Shown here piece by piece: positions 14,493 through 22,303 of a stretch of 64,000 nt of DNA. Below the pieces are notes generated by a model that had not been told where the DNA came from, searched no databases, and saw only the letters and a list, made by a program, of their open reading frames with translations. Made by a program: the position numbers and the translations under genes. Each line of letters opens with the position of its first letter. The stretch's first letter is position 1. The stretch comes from Clostridium sp. AM34-11AC. Lineage in GTDB: Bacteria > Bacillota > Clostridia > Lachnospirales > Lachnospiraceae. The stretch covers positions 1 through 64,000 of the forward strand of contig NZ_QWGL01000004.1 in the NCBI RefSeq assembly GCF_003435375.1, written 5' to 3'.

Positions 14493-16208
14493 ATGATGCA
14501 GGATAGAACTGCTCCTGCCTCTACCAACAGGGTTGCCATCTATATCAGAGTCTCTACGACTCATCAGATTGATAAAGACTCGCTCCCTATGCAGCGACAG
14601 GATTTGATTGCGTACGCAAAACTGATGCTTAATACAGACGATTATGTCATATTCGAGGATGCAGGATATTCCGGTAAGAATACTGACAGACCAAAATTTC
14701 AAGAAATGATGTCTCAGATACGGCAAGGTGCGTTTTCCCACCTGCTTGTATGGAAGATAGACCGTATCTCCCGAAACCTCCTCGACTTTGCAACGATGTA
14801 CAAGGAACTCAAGGACCTCGGCGTGGTGTTCGTATCCAAAAACGAACAGTTCGATACTTCTACGGCTATGGGCGAGGCTATGCTTAAAATCATCCTTGTC
14901 TTTGCTGAGTTGGAGCGAAACATGACTTCCGAGCGTGTTACTGCAACTATGATTTCTCGAGCGTCAAACGGTCAATGGAACGGCGGCAGGGTTCCGTACG
15001 GATACAACTACGACTACGAGACAAAGGATTTTTCAATCAATCCTATCGAGGCTGAGATTGTTCGTCTCATACATGACAAATATGAGGAGATGCGTTCTTT
15101 GGTCCGTGAGTCACGCTATCTGAACGAAAAGGGATTGAGGACTCGTGCCGGGAACCTGTGGAACCCTGTGTCGCTGCACATCATACTGCATAACATATTC
15201 TACTGCGGAGATTACCGATACAATGTCTTGAAAGAGGGCGATAGGCAAAAGGTCAAGGACGAGTCTGAGTGGATAACCGTTGAGGACCATCACGAGCCAA
15301 TTATCTCCCGGGAGCAAAAAGAGCGTGTCATAGCAATGTTGGATACAAACAAGCGACTTGACCGTAAGCGTAACACTTATCAGTCAGAAAAGTATGTCCA
15401 TGTATTCGCAGGACTCCTATACTGCGGAAACTGCGGAAAGCCGATGGGAGCCACGCCTGCGGCAGCGAAAAAAGACTGGCAGTATTCCAAATACACCTGC
15501 CCTACCCGCAGAAAACTTGCCTCTGCCTGCAATGGCAAATTCACATCAGACCCTATCGTTGGGGAGTTCGTATTCAACTATGTTCTGAATATGCTGAATG
15601 TTCAAAAGAATTTTGCAGACATCCATTCTCCCGAGGAGTTGCAGGCTGCATTGCTGATTGGAAATACATTCTCCTATATCGACCATATAGATGAGGACGG
15701 TCTGAACGACCTTTTCAATATGCTTTCTTCCGGGAAAATAAAAGGAACTGTTTTCGGCAAGTCTGCCAAGCTAAAAAAGAAAAAGGTTGTCTCCGAACTA
15801 TCGAAGCTGCGAAATGAAAAGCAGAAAATCGAGCGAGCCTTAGACCGACTCACAAAACTGTATCTATATGCCGAGGATGCAATGCCGGAGTCGGAATTTA
15901 TTATTCAAAAATCAAAACTGACTGAGGCTTTGGATGAGGTCAACGAGCAGATAGGATTTTCAAATACGGACGAATGGAACCAATCTGTATCTGACGAAGA
16001 ATTTGTCCGCAGGGCATCCGAGTTCATCATCGCTCAGAAACTCACGGATAGAAACTATGTGTCTTACAAGCGGCTTGCCACTTCTGTTGATACCGCCGTC
16101 ATCAAGACATTCGTGCAGGGTATCATCGACAGCATCATCATGGATGCCGGGCAGGTAAAACAAATCATATTCAAAAACGGTCTGTCACACACTTTCATAT
16201 TCAAATAA
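14493..16208 (+). CDS. int: Large serine recombinase (phage integrase)
   Basis: A 571-residue integrase. The N-terminal resolvase domain opens RVAIYIRVST with catalytic Ser21. It is followed by the recombinase domain (about 160-270), a zinc ribbon (CGNCGKPMG ... CP ... C, about 305-345) and a C-terminal coiled coil (about 420-475) typical of phage/ICE large serine integrases. It joins attP to attB without a strong directional protein unless a directionality factor is present. GGAG precedes the ATG. A terminator hairpin follows the stop. Its place at the right end of the phage marks the attachment end nearby. Confidence 0.93.
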   Translation: MMQDRTAPASTNRVAIYIRVSTTHQIDKDSLPMQRQDLIAYAKLMLNTDDYVIFEDAGYSGKNTDRPKFQEMMSQIRQGAFSHLLVWKIDRISRNLLDFATMYKELKDLGVVFVSKNEQFDTSTAMGEAMLKIILVFAELERNMTSERVTATMISRASNGQWNGGRVPYGYNYDYETKDFSINPIEAEIVRLIHDKYEEMRSLVRESRYLNEKGLRTRAGNLWNPVSLHIILHNIFYCGDYRYNVLKEGDRQKVKDESEWITVEDHHEPIISREQKERVIAMLDTNKRLDRKRNTYQSEKYVHVFAGLLYCGNCGKPMGATPAAAKKDWQYSKYTCPTRRKLASACNGKFTSDPIVGEFVFNYVLNMLNVQKNFADIHSPEELQAALLIGNTFSYIDHIDEDGLNDLFNMLSSGKIKGTVFGKSAKLKKKKVVSELSKLRNEKQKIERALDRLTKLYLYAEDAMPESEFIIQKSKLTEALDEVNEQIGFSNTDEWNQSVSDEEFVRRASEFIIAQKLTDRNYVSYKRLATSVDTAVIKTFVQGIIDSIIMDAGQVKQIIFKNGLSHTFIFK

Positions 16209-16210
16209 AA

Positions 16211-16240
16211 TGAGCCGGGGCAATTACTGCTCCGGCTTTC
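16211..16240 (+). terminator. Terminator after the integrase
   Basis: AGCCGG and CCGGCT flank a short loop just after the stop codon, followed by TTTC. Confidence 0.5.
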
Positions 16241-16252
16241 ATTCTGTGTTCA

Positions 16253-16669
16253 TTATGCTGATACCTGTACTCCATTTTCAAAAATTGCTGCCACCCAGTA
16301 TCCGTATTTCTCGTGACGAGCCTTATTTGAGTCCGTCTTGATAACTGCTGTTCTTTTTCCATTGCTCATCACATATACCGGAGCGTTCTTCTGCTCACTG
16401 AATTTCTTTGCAGCTTCGAGATTTGCCATTGCCTCAACCTCGTCAACATCTTCCTTCGGCTCTTCATCTGCCACTTCAACGACCTCGGAACTCATCACTC
16501 TGTAATATGTTCCGTACTGGTTCTTTCTCTCTGAGAGGACCGCTTTGTAGGTTTCATCTCCTGCAACTGCTGTTACGATGATGTTCTTTCCATCCTGCTC
16601 TGCTGTCTTGATTTCAACTTCCTTACCTACTGCCTTTGCGATTGCCATTACCATTTTATCGTTCATCAT
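16253..16669 (-). CDS. Hypothetical protein at the prophage edge
   Basis: A 138-residue protein, no recognised domain. The first half (EIKTAEQDGKNIIVTAVAGDETYKAVLSERKNQYGTYYRVM) looks like a small beta-rich module. GGAGG lies 8 nt before the ATG. It is the last gene before host sequence and converges with the integrase. It could be an excision or directionality factor from its place only; no HTH is visible. Confidence 0.55.
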   Translation of the reverse strand: MMNDKMVMAIAKAVGKEVEIKTAEQDGKNIIVTAVAGDETYKAVLSERKNQYGTYYRVMSSEVVEVADEEPKEDVDEVEAMANLEAAKKFSEQKNAPVYVMSNGKRTAVIKTDSNKARHEKYGYWVAAIFENGVQVSA

Positions 16670-17003
16670 ATCAATTACCTCCTGTTAGGTGTTTATGTTT
16701 TGTTTTATCTTGACTTTACGATAACATGGCCTACCGCCATTGCAAGTGTTTTCCGCATTTTTACAGATTTTTTTCGCCAAACAAAATGCCGACACCCCGC
16801 AGAGTATCGGCAATTTAATCATTTCTACCCAAAATGATGTAATTGAAAACTTTGATGACGAAATTGATTACTTCACAAATGTAAGATTTTGTGTCAAATA
16901 ATCAGCATAGCATCCCCAAAACAAACAAAAAGATGCAGGAATCCGAAGTCCACCTCGAATTTCCGCATCTTTTCCCACGACACACATTCTATAAATTTTT
17001 CAC
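16670..17003. other. Prophage-host junction region
   Basis: No gene was found here. It holds a hairpin TGCCGA/TCGGCA (16787-16812) and the terminator of the host gene (about 16928-16976). The right attachment core of the serine integrase probably lies in this stretch, but without the other end it cannot be fixed. Confidence 0.45.
16928..16978 (-). terminator. Terminator of the DUF2075 gene
   Basis: AAGATGC-A-GGAA pairs with TTCC-GCATCTT around a short loop. T or A runs on both sides allow termination in either direction. Confidence 0.6.
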
Positions 17004-18410
17004 TCACATCGCCTGAAGCAGCCCCAAAATCACCGAGTACACCGCCTCATTCTTTTTCACCACAAATGCCAGCTCCTCCTTTGCCTGGTTCAGCCGGTGA
17101 AACAGCCGCCTTACACTCCGGTTCCCAGACCGCAGATATCCCGTCTCATCATAAAAATATCTCTCATCCAGCAAAACGACAAGCCGCTCCACATCCTCGC
17201 TGCTCCCGGCATTCTCCTCAAAATACCGATATCCCAGCGCCAGATACCCTTTTAAAAGCTTCTCTGCTTCCTCCTCATCATTCCCGTACCCAGCCGAGAC
17301 ATGGGGATACATCCGTCTCCCCTTTCCTCTGGTCAGGCGCATCATATTCTGGATAAAAACAGACAGCTCTGCGTTCGTCCGGATCCGGTTCGTCATCCGG
17401 AATGTCTGCACACCCGGCACAGATTTCCACACCATCTCAGCGCTCTCCCCCAGCTCATCCGGCGAGATCACATCCTCGCAGTCCCCGGAAAAGATCACCG
17501 GCCGCCGGGTACTGATCCCAGCCAGCAGCTCCCTCGCCCCAGGCTCAAGAAGATGTGCCTCATCCACCAGAACCGCGGAACACTCTTCCAGACCGCACTC
17601 CGCCCCAATTTCGGAATCTGGCAGATACTCCACCCGCCGAAGTCTCTCATGAAGCCGCTTCCAGTCCTTCTTGCTCTCCCCGCAGTGGATCATGCAGACC
17701 CTCTGCTTCCCGGAAAGCTTCATAGCGATATCGTAGAGCAGCAGCGTCTTTCCCGTCCCCGGAAGTCCCGTAAACCAGTACGCCCCGGTCCGCTCCGCCC
17801 GGATTTTCTTTAAGATCTGGCGTTCGATATCCCGCTGCTGGGCAGTCAGGAAATATTCCTTGTTCAGGAATCGCTCCGGCTCTGTGAGAGGCGAGATCAG
17901 ATACAGTTCCGCCTGAAACAGCTCCTCCACATCGCCCTCATAGTCCTTTCCGCCATCCCTCAGATCCGCGCAGAGCTGTTCCCAGTCCGCGTCCACGATC
18001 CGGTCGTGGTTCGTAAGGCGGACAAGCCGGTTCTGGCTGCTGATATATGTATAGGACCGGATCGTCTTTCCCTGCACCGCGAGATAATATCGGTTCTGTA
18101 TCAACTGTTTCCGCAGTGCCTCATCGGAGACTGCTCCGCTCTTCAGCTCCACATTCACGATCTGGTCCTCCCTGATCTGCAGAAGGTCAAACTCCTTTCC
18201 CAGTCTCGGAATCTGAAACGAGTAAAAGAACCAAAGCGCATACACCTCGTCCATATGCGTCTCCAATTCCCTCACAAAGGCCTTCATGCTGTCAAGCTCC
18301 CACTCCCGCATCTTCAAAAAGTACCCGCGCCCCGACATCTGTCTCTCCAGCTTCTGGACGCAGGAAATATTCTGATTTCTTGTGAGCGTATAGATCGATA
18401 CTGATTTCAC
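17004..18410 (-). CDS. DUF2075-type ATPase fused to a nuclease-like N-terminus
   Basis: A 468-residue protein. Residues about 55-115 carry KEFDLLQ (E73, D75) and NVELKSG (E88, K90), the arrangement of a PD-(D/E)XK/NERD-type nuclease. A P-loop ATPase follows: Walker A GLPGTGKT (215-222), VLVDEAHLL (Walker B-like) and TNRIRTNAEL (arginine motif), matching DUF2075. The C-terminal helicase half is short. Such proteins are often near mobile DNA and are suspected of roles in DNA repair or defence; that is inference. It is the first host gene after the prophage, downstream of spoVAC with a 90-bp gap. Confidence 0.7.
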   Translation of the reverse strand: MKSVSIYTLTRNQNISCVQKLERQMSGRGYFLKMREWELDSMKAFVRELETHMDEVYALWFFYSFQIPRLGKEFDLLQIREDQIVNVELKSGAVSDEALRKQLIQNRYYLAVQGKTIRSYTYISSQNRLVRLTNHDRIVDADWEQLCADLRDGGKDYEGDVEELFQAELYLISPLTEPERFLNKEYFLTAQQRDIERQILKKIRAERTGAYWFTGLPGTGKTLLLYDIAMKLSGKQRVCMIHCGESKKDWKRLHERLRRVEYLPDSEIGAECGLEECSAVLVDEAHLLEPGARELLAGISTRRPVIFSGDCEDVISPDELGESAEMVWKSVPGVQTFRMTNRIRTNAELSVFIQNMMRLTRGKGRRMYPHVSAGYGNDEEEAEKLLKGYLALGYRYFEENAGSSEDVERLVVLLDERYFYDETGYLRSGNRSVRRLFHRLNQAKEELAFVVKKNEAVYSVILGLLQAM

Positions 18411-18500
18411 GTTTTCCTCCGTTTATTCCATGCTGACGCTGTTCATATGCTACACAGCCGCCGCATCTTCTCTCTCCATTATACGTTCCTGCCGGTTCGT

Positions 18501-18944
18501 TTACAAGTATCTCCAGAAATACTTCACCATCCCCAGCACCCAGCTCGCAAGGATCCCGTAGAGGATCACCGGTCCCGCGATCGTAAAGATCTTGCAGCCG
18601 ATCCCGAAGACATGGCCCTCCGCCTTGTACTCGATTGCCGGGGACACCACGGAATTCGCAAATCCTGTGATGGGAACCAGGGCTCCGGCTCCACCGAATT
18701 TTACGATCTTCTGGTACACATGAAACCCCGTCAGGATCACGCTGAGGCCGATGAGACTCAATGTCGTCCACGCCGCCGCGCTCTCCTTCTCGATCCCGAA
18801 GGACATGTAGACGGATGTGAATACCTGTCCCAGCATGCAGATCAGTCCGCCAACGAGAAACGCCCGCCAGAGGTTCTTCCAGGTGTTGTGGACCGGTGTC
18901 ACCTGCTTCACATATTTTCCGTACTCTTTCTTATCGATCTCCAT
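18501..18944 (-). CDS. spoVAC: Stage V sporulation protein AC
   Basis: A 147-residue membrane protein with four hydrophobic segments. GGLICMLGQVFTSVYM and GAGALVPITGFANSVVSPAIEYKAEGHVFGIGCKIFTIAGPVILYG are the SpoVAC signature. SpoVA proteins form the inner-membrane channel that carries dipicolinic acid into the forespore and out at germination. The start at 18944 has GGAGG 5 nt upstream. spoVAD and spoVAE, which usually follow, are not found; a DUF2075 gene comes next. Confidence 0.9.
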   Translation of the reverse strand: MEIDKKEYGKYVKQVTPVHNTWKNLWRAFLVGGLICMLGQVFTSVYMSFGIEKESAAAWTTLSLIGLSVILTGFHVYQKIVKFGGAGALVPITGFANSVVSPAIEYKAEGHVFGIGCKIFTIAGPVILYGILASWVLGMVKYFWRYL

Positions 18945-18955
18945 AAATTCCTCCA

Positions 18956-19093
18956 TGTATACTTTCAAATTGAACGTTCGTGAGACTTGGCGCGTGATTC
19001 TGGTCAGCGAAGCTGACAGATTCCTATCAGAATCACTGCGCATCCTCGCGGAGCGTTTATCTCAGTCGGAGATCAGACTCCCACTGAGATAAA
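18956..19093 (-). other. Structured spacer between spoVAB and spoVAC
   Basis: Two strong inverted repeats lie here. TTATCTCAGT (19057-19066) pairs with ACTGAGATAA (19083-19092). GTGATTCTG (18994-19002) pairs with CAGAATCAC (19028-19036) and encloses GTCAGC-gaa-GCTGAC. On the sense strand no T run follows, so they look like RNA structures rather than plain terminators. Confidence 0.6.
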
Positions 19094-19516
19094 TCATCCG
19101 AATCCCCGCAGAAAATACACTGCCGATCCAAATGCCTTTCCCGCAGCCACCGCCAGGATCACATACTGCAGCCCCACCGCCAGCCCGATCCGGCGGTTCA
19201 GGATCGGCAGTGCCTTTAGCGTTTCCGCCAAAGACATCACAAGGCATCCCACGAAAATTCCGACAGCCGTCCCACACACTGCGAGCACAAACTTTCCAGG
19301 GAACGGAAACGCCACGCTGTAGAAGTCCGCCAGATTCCCCCATGTTCCCCCGAGGATCAGAAGCGTCTCATAGAGGATCACATGCTCCGCCGTGTGGGTC
19401 ACGCCGATGAGTCTCGGAAACACGCCGATGATGGCGAGGAAGGCAAAGATTCCGGCAGCGATCACTGCCCCGGCACTGAGGCCTGCAAAGGCCAGAATCC
19501 CAAGCTTAAGATACAT
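19094..19516 (-). CDS. spoVAB: Stage V sporulation protein AB
   Basis: A 140-residue membrane protein (four hydrophobic segments; GIFAFLAIIGVFPRLIGVTHT and LPILNRRIGL match SpoVAB). It belongs to the DPA channel set made in the forespore. The ATG at 19516 lies inside the 3' end of spoVAA with AAAGGAG upstream. Transcribed from the SigF/SigG-like promoter at 20405. Confidence 0.88.
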   Translation of the reverse strand: MYLKLGILAFAGLSAGAVIAAGIFAFLAIIGVFPRLIGVTHTAEHVILYETLLILGGTWGNLADFYSVAFPFPGKFVLAVCGTAVGIFVGCLVMSLAETLKALPILNRRIGLAVGLQYVILAVAAGKAFGSAVYFLRGFG

Positions 19517-20138
19517 CGACCCCTGACTCCTTTCTCCCGCCATTTTTGATCAACGTCTTATTTAAGTTCTCCTCGTAGAGCCGCATCTCCACCTCTATGG
19601 GCGTAGGGTCCACCGTGATCTTCCAGGAGGCGAAATGATTGAAGAACAATAAAATCCCCAGGGCCAGTCCCACGGAGTAGGACGCCTCCAGGATCGTCGG
19701 TCCGTCCGCCCGGGTCCCGATGATCATCTCATAGAGCTTCGCGAACACATCCGTCACGTTGGCGTCGTTGTTGAATGTCATGATGGCAAACGCCGCCCCG
19801 AAAAACGCCACTGCGGACACCATGGCCGTCTTCATCCACTCCCATACCAGACTTTTCTTCTTCCCTGCCCGGTATGTGACCACGAAATCCGATTCCCCGA
19901 GATTGTCCACCTGGATATTCTGACCGGTCTTCTCGATCTTTTCCACGAGTTCCATGACATTTCCAACAAACGCTGCCTCTTTTCCCTTCCCGGAAAATGA
20001 GGTAATTTTCACGGCTTTCGCCTTCGCCTCCGCAGCCCTGTCGCTGCTGTGGACATCGGCGATCATTCCGAGGTACACCTCCGGCTCATAAACTTCCTTC
20101 ACCTGGGGAAGCTTTAAGTAGATCGTCGTGCTGCTCAT
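19506..20138 (-). CDS. spoVAA: Stage V sporulation protein AA
   Basis: A 210-residue protein: a soluble N-terminal domain (MSSTTIYLKLPQVKEV..., about 1-100), two membrane segments (about 115-135 and 155-180) and a charged C-terminus. Its ATG overlaps the stop of the upstream small gene (ATGA). The longer open frame upstream is another gene's shadow. It works with SpoVAB and SpoVAC in dipicolinate transport. Confidence 0.85.
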   Translation of the reverse strand: MSSTTIYLKLPQVKEVYEPEVYLGMIADVHSSDRAAEAKAKAVKITSFSGKGKEAAFVGNVMELVEKIEKTGQNIQVDNLGESDFVVTYRAGKKKSLVWEWMKTAMVSAVAFFGAAFAIMTFNNDANVTDVFAKLYEMIIGTRADGPTILEASYSVGLALGILLFFNHFASWKITVDPTPIEVEMRLYEENLNKTLIKNGGRKESGVDVS

Positions 20139-20359
20139 GCGCTCCACGGCTTTCTGTCCATATCCCCAATGGTCTTTAAAACCCCTGTGACAGTGCCTCG
20201 GCAGACTTCCATTTCCGTCCCCGGCACCATCACGAATGTCCCCGACTGCTCCGCTTTCTTTGCCGGGACCGCCACGAGAAAATACCAGAACACAAACACC
20301 AGTACCGTCAGCGCCAGCACCGCAAAAATGATCTCCACATAGTCCTTTAACGGTTTCAT
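20135..20359 (-). CDS. Small membrane protein of the spoVA operon
   Basis: A 74-residue protein with one membrane segment (IIFAVLALTVLVFVFWYFLVAV, about 10-31) and an outward C-terminus. The ATG at 20359 has AAGGTGG upstream. It is the first gene behind the sporulation promoter and overlaps spoVAA by 4 nt. No family recognised. Co-expression suggests a forespore membrane role. Confidence 0.65.
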   Translation of the reverse strand: MKPLKDYVEIIFAVLALTVLVFVFWYFLVAVPAKKAEQSGTFVMVPGTEMEVCRGTVTGVLKTIGDMDRKPWSA

Positions 20360-20404
20360 AATATTCCACCTTCTCATCCTGTTTATCGCATTGCTTTACG
20401 CAAA

Positions 20405-20434
20405 TAGGATGTTCCGAATCAACGGACATTATAC
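20405..20434 (-). promoter_or_regulatory. SigF/SigG-type promoter of the spoVA operon
   Basis: On the reverse strand GTATA (20430-20434), an 18-bp spacer and CATCCTA (20405-20411) fit the forespore sigma consensus (G-h-ATR and CATnhTA). It lies 45 bp before the first gene. Confidence 0.55.
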
Positions 20435-20463
20435 ATAACCATGGGCAGAATCATTTTCATCTT

Positions 20464-21183
20464 TTATGAAGTCAGTCTCTCCCTCATCTCCCTCAAGATC
20501 TTCTTCTCCAGCCGCGACACCTGCACCTGGGAGATTCCAAGCCGCCCTGCGATCACGGTCTGGGTCATATTTTCAAAATACCGCATTTTTATGATCTGCT
20601 GTTCCTTCTCCCCGAGACCGGATAAAAGCTCCGCCAGCACGATCCGGTCCAGGACCCTGTCATTCTCCGATGTCTTTTCCGCGATCTTATCCGCCAGGCA
20701 GCCTCCGGATTCATCCCCGGCATCGAAGGGCTCGTAGATGGATCCGACTCTCGCCCCAGCTTCCATGGATGCCGCAACCTCCTCACGGCTGGCTCCCACC
20801 GACCTTGCAAGCTCCTCCACTGTCGGCTCCCGCCCGAGGTCCGCTTCCAGCTTTTCTCTCGCCGCCCCGACTTTTCCCGCCAGTTCCTTTAGTGGCCTGC
20901 TGACCTTGATCATCCCGTCATCCCGGAGAAATCTCCTGATCTCCCCGGTGATCATGGGAACGGCATAGGTGGAAAACCGGACGCCCAATTCTGTGTCGAA
21001 ATGGTCGATGGCCTTTATAAGACCGATGTTCCCGATCTGGAACAGGTCATCCGGTTCCGGTCCTCTCCCGATAAATCTCCGGACGATACTCCAGACAAGG
21101 CCCGCGTTCTCCATGACGAGGCGGTCCCTCGCCTCTTTATCCCCTGCGTGTGAACGTTTTAAGAGTTCCGCAGTGTCCGCCAT
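20464..21183 (-). CDS. sigF: RNA polymerase sigma-F factor
   Basis: A 239-residue sigma-70 family factor with regions 2 (DDLFQIGNIGLIKAIDHFDTELGVRFSTYAVPMITGEIRRFLRD), 3 and 4 (RYFENMTQTVIAGRLGISQVQVSRLEKKIL). The gene order spoIIAA-spoIIAB-sigF identifies it as the forespore-specific sigma F rather than SigG. It starts forespore gene expression, including its own spoVA neighbours. The spoIIAB stop is 4 nt upstream, so it is coupled. Confidence 0.93.
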   Translation of the reverse strand: MADTAELLKRSHAGDKEARDRLVMENAGLVWSIVRRFIGRGPEPDDLFQIGNIGLIKAIDHFDTELGVRFSTYAVPMITGEIRRFLRDDGMIKVSRPLKELAGKVGAAREKLEADLGREPTVEELARSVGASREEVAASMEAGARVGSIYEPFDAGDESGGCLADKIAEKTSENDRVLDRIVLAELLSGLGEKEQQIIKMRYFENMTQTVIAGRLGISQVQVSRLEKKILREMRERLTS

Positions 21184-21187
21184 CCCG

Positions 21188-21700
21188 TCACCTGCCGATC
21201 TTCTTTTTCATGGTGACGGAGGTTCCCTTTCCCGGTGCGGAGACCACCTCCACCCGGTCCATGAAGGCCTCCATGAAGGAGAATCCCATGCCGGACCTCC
21301 CGTCCTCCGGACATGTGGTGAACATGGGTTCCATGGCCTGCTCCACGTCGCGGATCCCGACGCCCTCATCCCGCACCGTCACAGAAAGCAGCTGTTCCTT
21401 TTCCCATGCCGTCGCCGAAAGATAGATCTTTCCTTCCTGTCCCCGGTATCCGTGGATCACCGCGTTCGTCACTGCCTCCGACACGGCGGTCTTGATATCG
21501 TCCAGTTCCTCCAGCGTCGGGTCCAGACGGCTCGCGAAAACGGCTGCCACGACTCTCGCGAACTCCTCGTTCTCTGACCGGCTCTCCATAATAAGTTCCA
21601 TAGTCTCACACTCCGGCATTCCTACATTTTTCCCGTTCTCTCCAGTCTGCTCTGCCTGTACTTTCTGCGTTTCCTGTACGGTCTGTCCTGTCTCTTCCAT
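21188..21700 (-). CDS. spoIIAB: Anti-sigma F factor SpoIIAB
   Basis: A Bergerat-fold kinase with the N box (AVTNAVIHGY), DEGVGI and the lid GRSGMGFSFME. It binds SigF and phosphorylates SpoIIAA. The ORF start at 21700 has GGGAGG 7 nt upstream, which gives a 33-residue Gln/Glu-rich N-terminal extension absent from the Bacillus protein. The canonical start would be Met34 (21601). Total 170 residues. Confidence 0.92.
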   Translation of the reverse strand: MEETGQTVQETQKVQAEQTGENGKNVGMPECETMELIMESRSENEEFARVVAAVFASRLDPTLEELDDIKTAVSEAVTNAVIHGYRGQEGKIYLSATAWEKEQLLSVTVRDEGVGIRDVEQAMEPMFTTCPEDGRSGMGFSFMEAFMDRVEVVSAPGKGTSVTMKKKIGR

Positions 21701-21702
21701 CC

Positions 21703-22044
21703 CTATACCTCCCTGCTGTAGATTGCTTCTTCTTTTGACTCATACTGATGCATCAGCCCCAGAATTCCCGCAACCTTTAAAACCCGCATCACCTGCGGGC
21801 AGGCACCGTAAAAACCGGTATGGCCTGCTTTCATCTGCTTGTAGCGGTTTAAGAGGACGCCGATGCCGGAGCTGTCCATGAACCGGGTACGCGTAAAATC
21901 GAAAATGATTCTGGAGACATAATTTTCCGCCATCAGAAGGTCCGTCTCATATCTCAGATTCCGGCAGTTGTGATGGTCGAACTCCTTCGGCAGGTGAATG
22001 ATGAGTGTGGGGCCTTTTGCCTCGTATACGAATGAATCTTCCAT
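21703..22044 (-). CDS. spoIIAA: Anti-anti-sigma factor SpoIIAA
   Basis: A 113-residue STAS-domain protein. RFMDSSGIGVLL places the phosphorylated Ser at 58. Dephosphorylated SpoIIAA frees SigF from SpoIIAB in the forespore. GGGAGG precedes the ATG at 22044; 26 extra in-frame codons upstream are rejected. First gene of the spoIIA operon. Confidence 0.92.
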   Translation of the reverse strand: MEDSFVYEAKGPTLIIHLPKEFDHHNCRNLRYETDLLMAENYVSRIIFDFTRTRFMDSSGIGVLLNRYKQMKAGHTGFYGACPQVMRVLKVAGILGLMHQYESKEEAIYSREV

Positions 22045-22077
22045 AAATTTTTCCTCCCATTTCAAAATTTTGCAGCC

Positions 22078-22110
22078 AAATTCAGCCCACAGCCTGTATC
22101 CCAATGCGAG
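22078..22110 (-). promoter_or_regulatory. Possible SigH-like promoter of the spoIIA operon
   Basis: GCTGAATTT on the reverse strand fits the -10 of sigma H (RnnGAATww), and a weak GGGATA lies upstream with poor spacing. Tentative; known biology of spoIIA makes SigH likely. Confidence 0.3.
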
Positions 22111-22190
22111 GCTGATTTTCACAAATTTTTCTTACCTCAAAACAGCTTTCTAAATCCATTCTCCTGTAGTTTTCTAGTCTGAAACAACAA

Positions 22191-22231
22191 AAAAGAGACC
22201 TCACAGTATTTTCTTCTGTAAAGTCTCTTTT
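22191..22231 (-). terminator. Terminator of the TPR gene
   Basis: AAAAGAGAC (22191-22199) pairs with GTCTCTTTT (22223-22231). A T run follows on the reverse strand, between the TPR gene and spoIIAA. Confidence 0.7.
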
Positions 22232-22303
22232 AAGTTTTTTTGAAGTAAGTTTTATCAACGAACCTCTATACACTCTCTGTGAAACAGAAACCAGAATTGC
22301 TCC

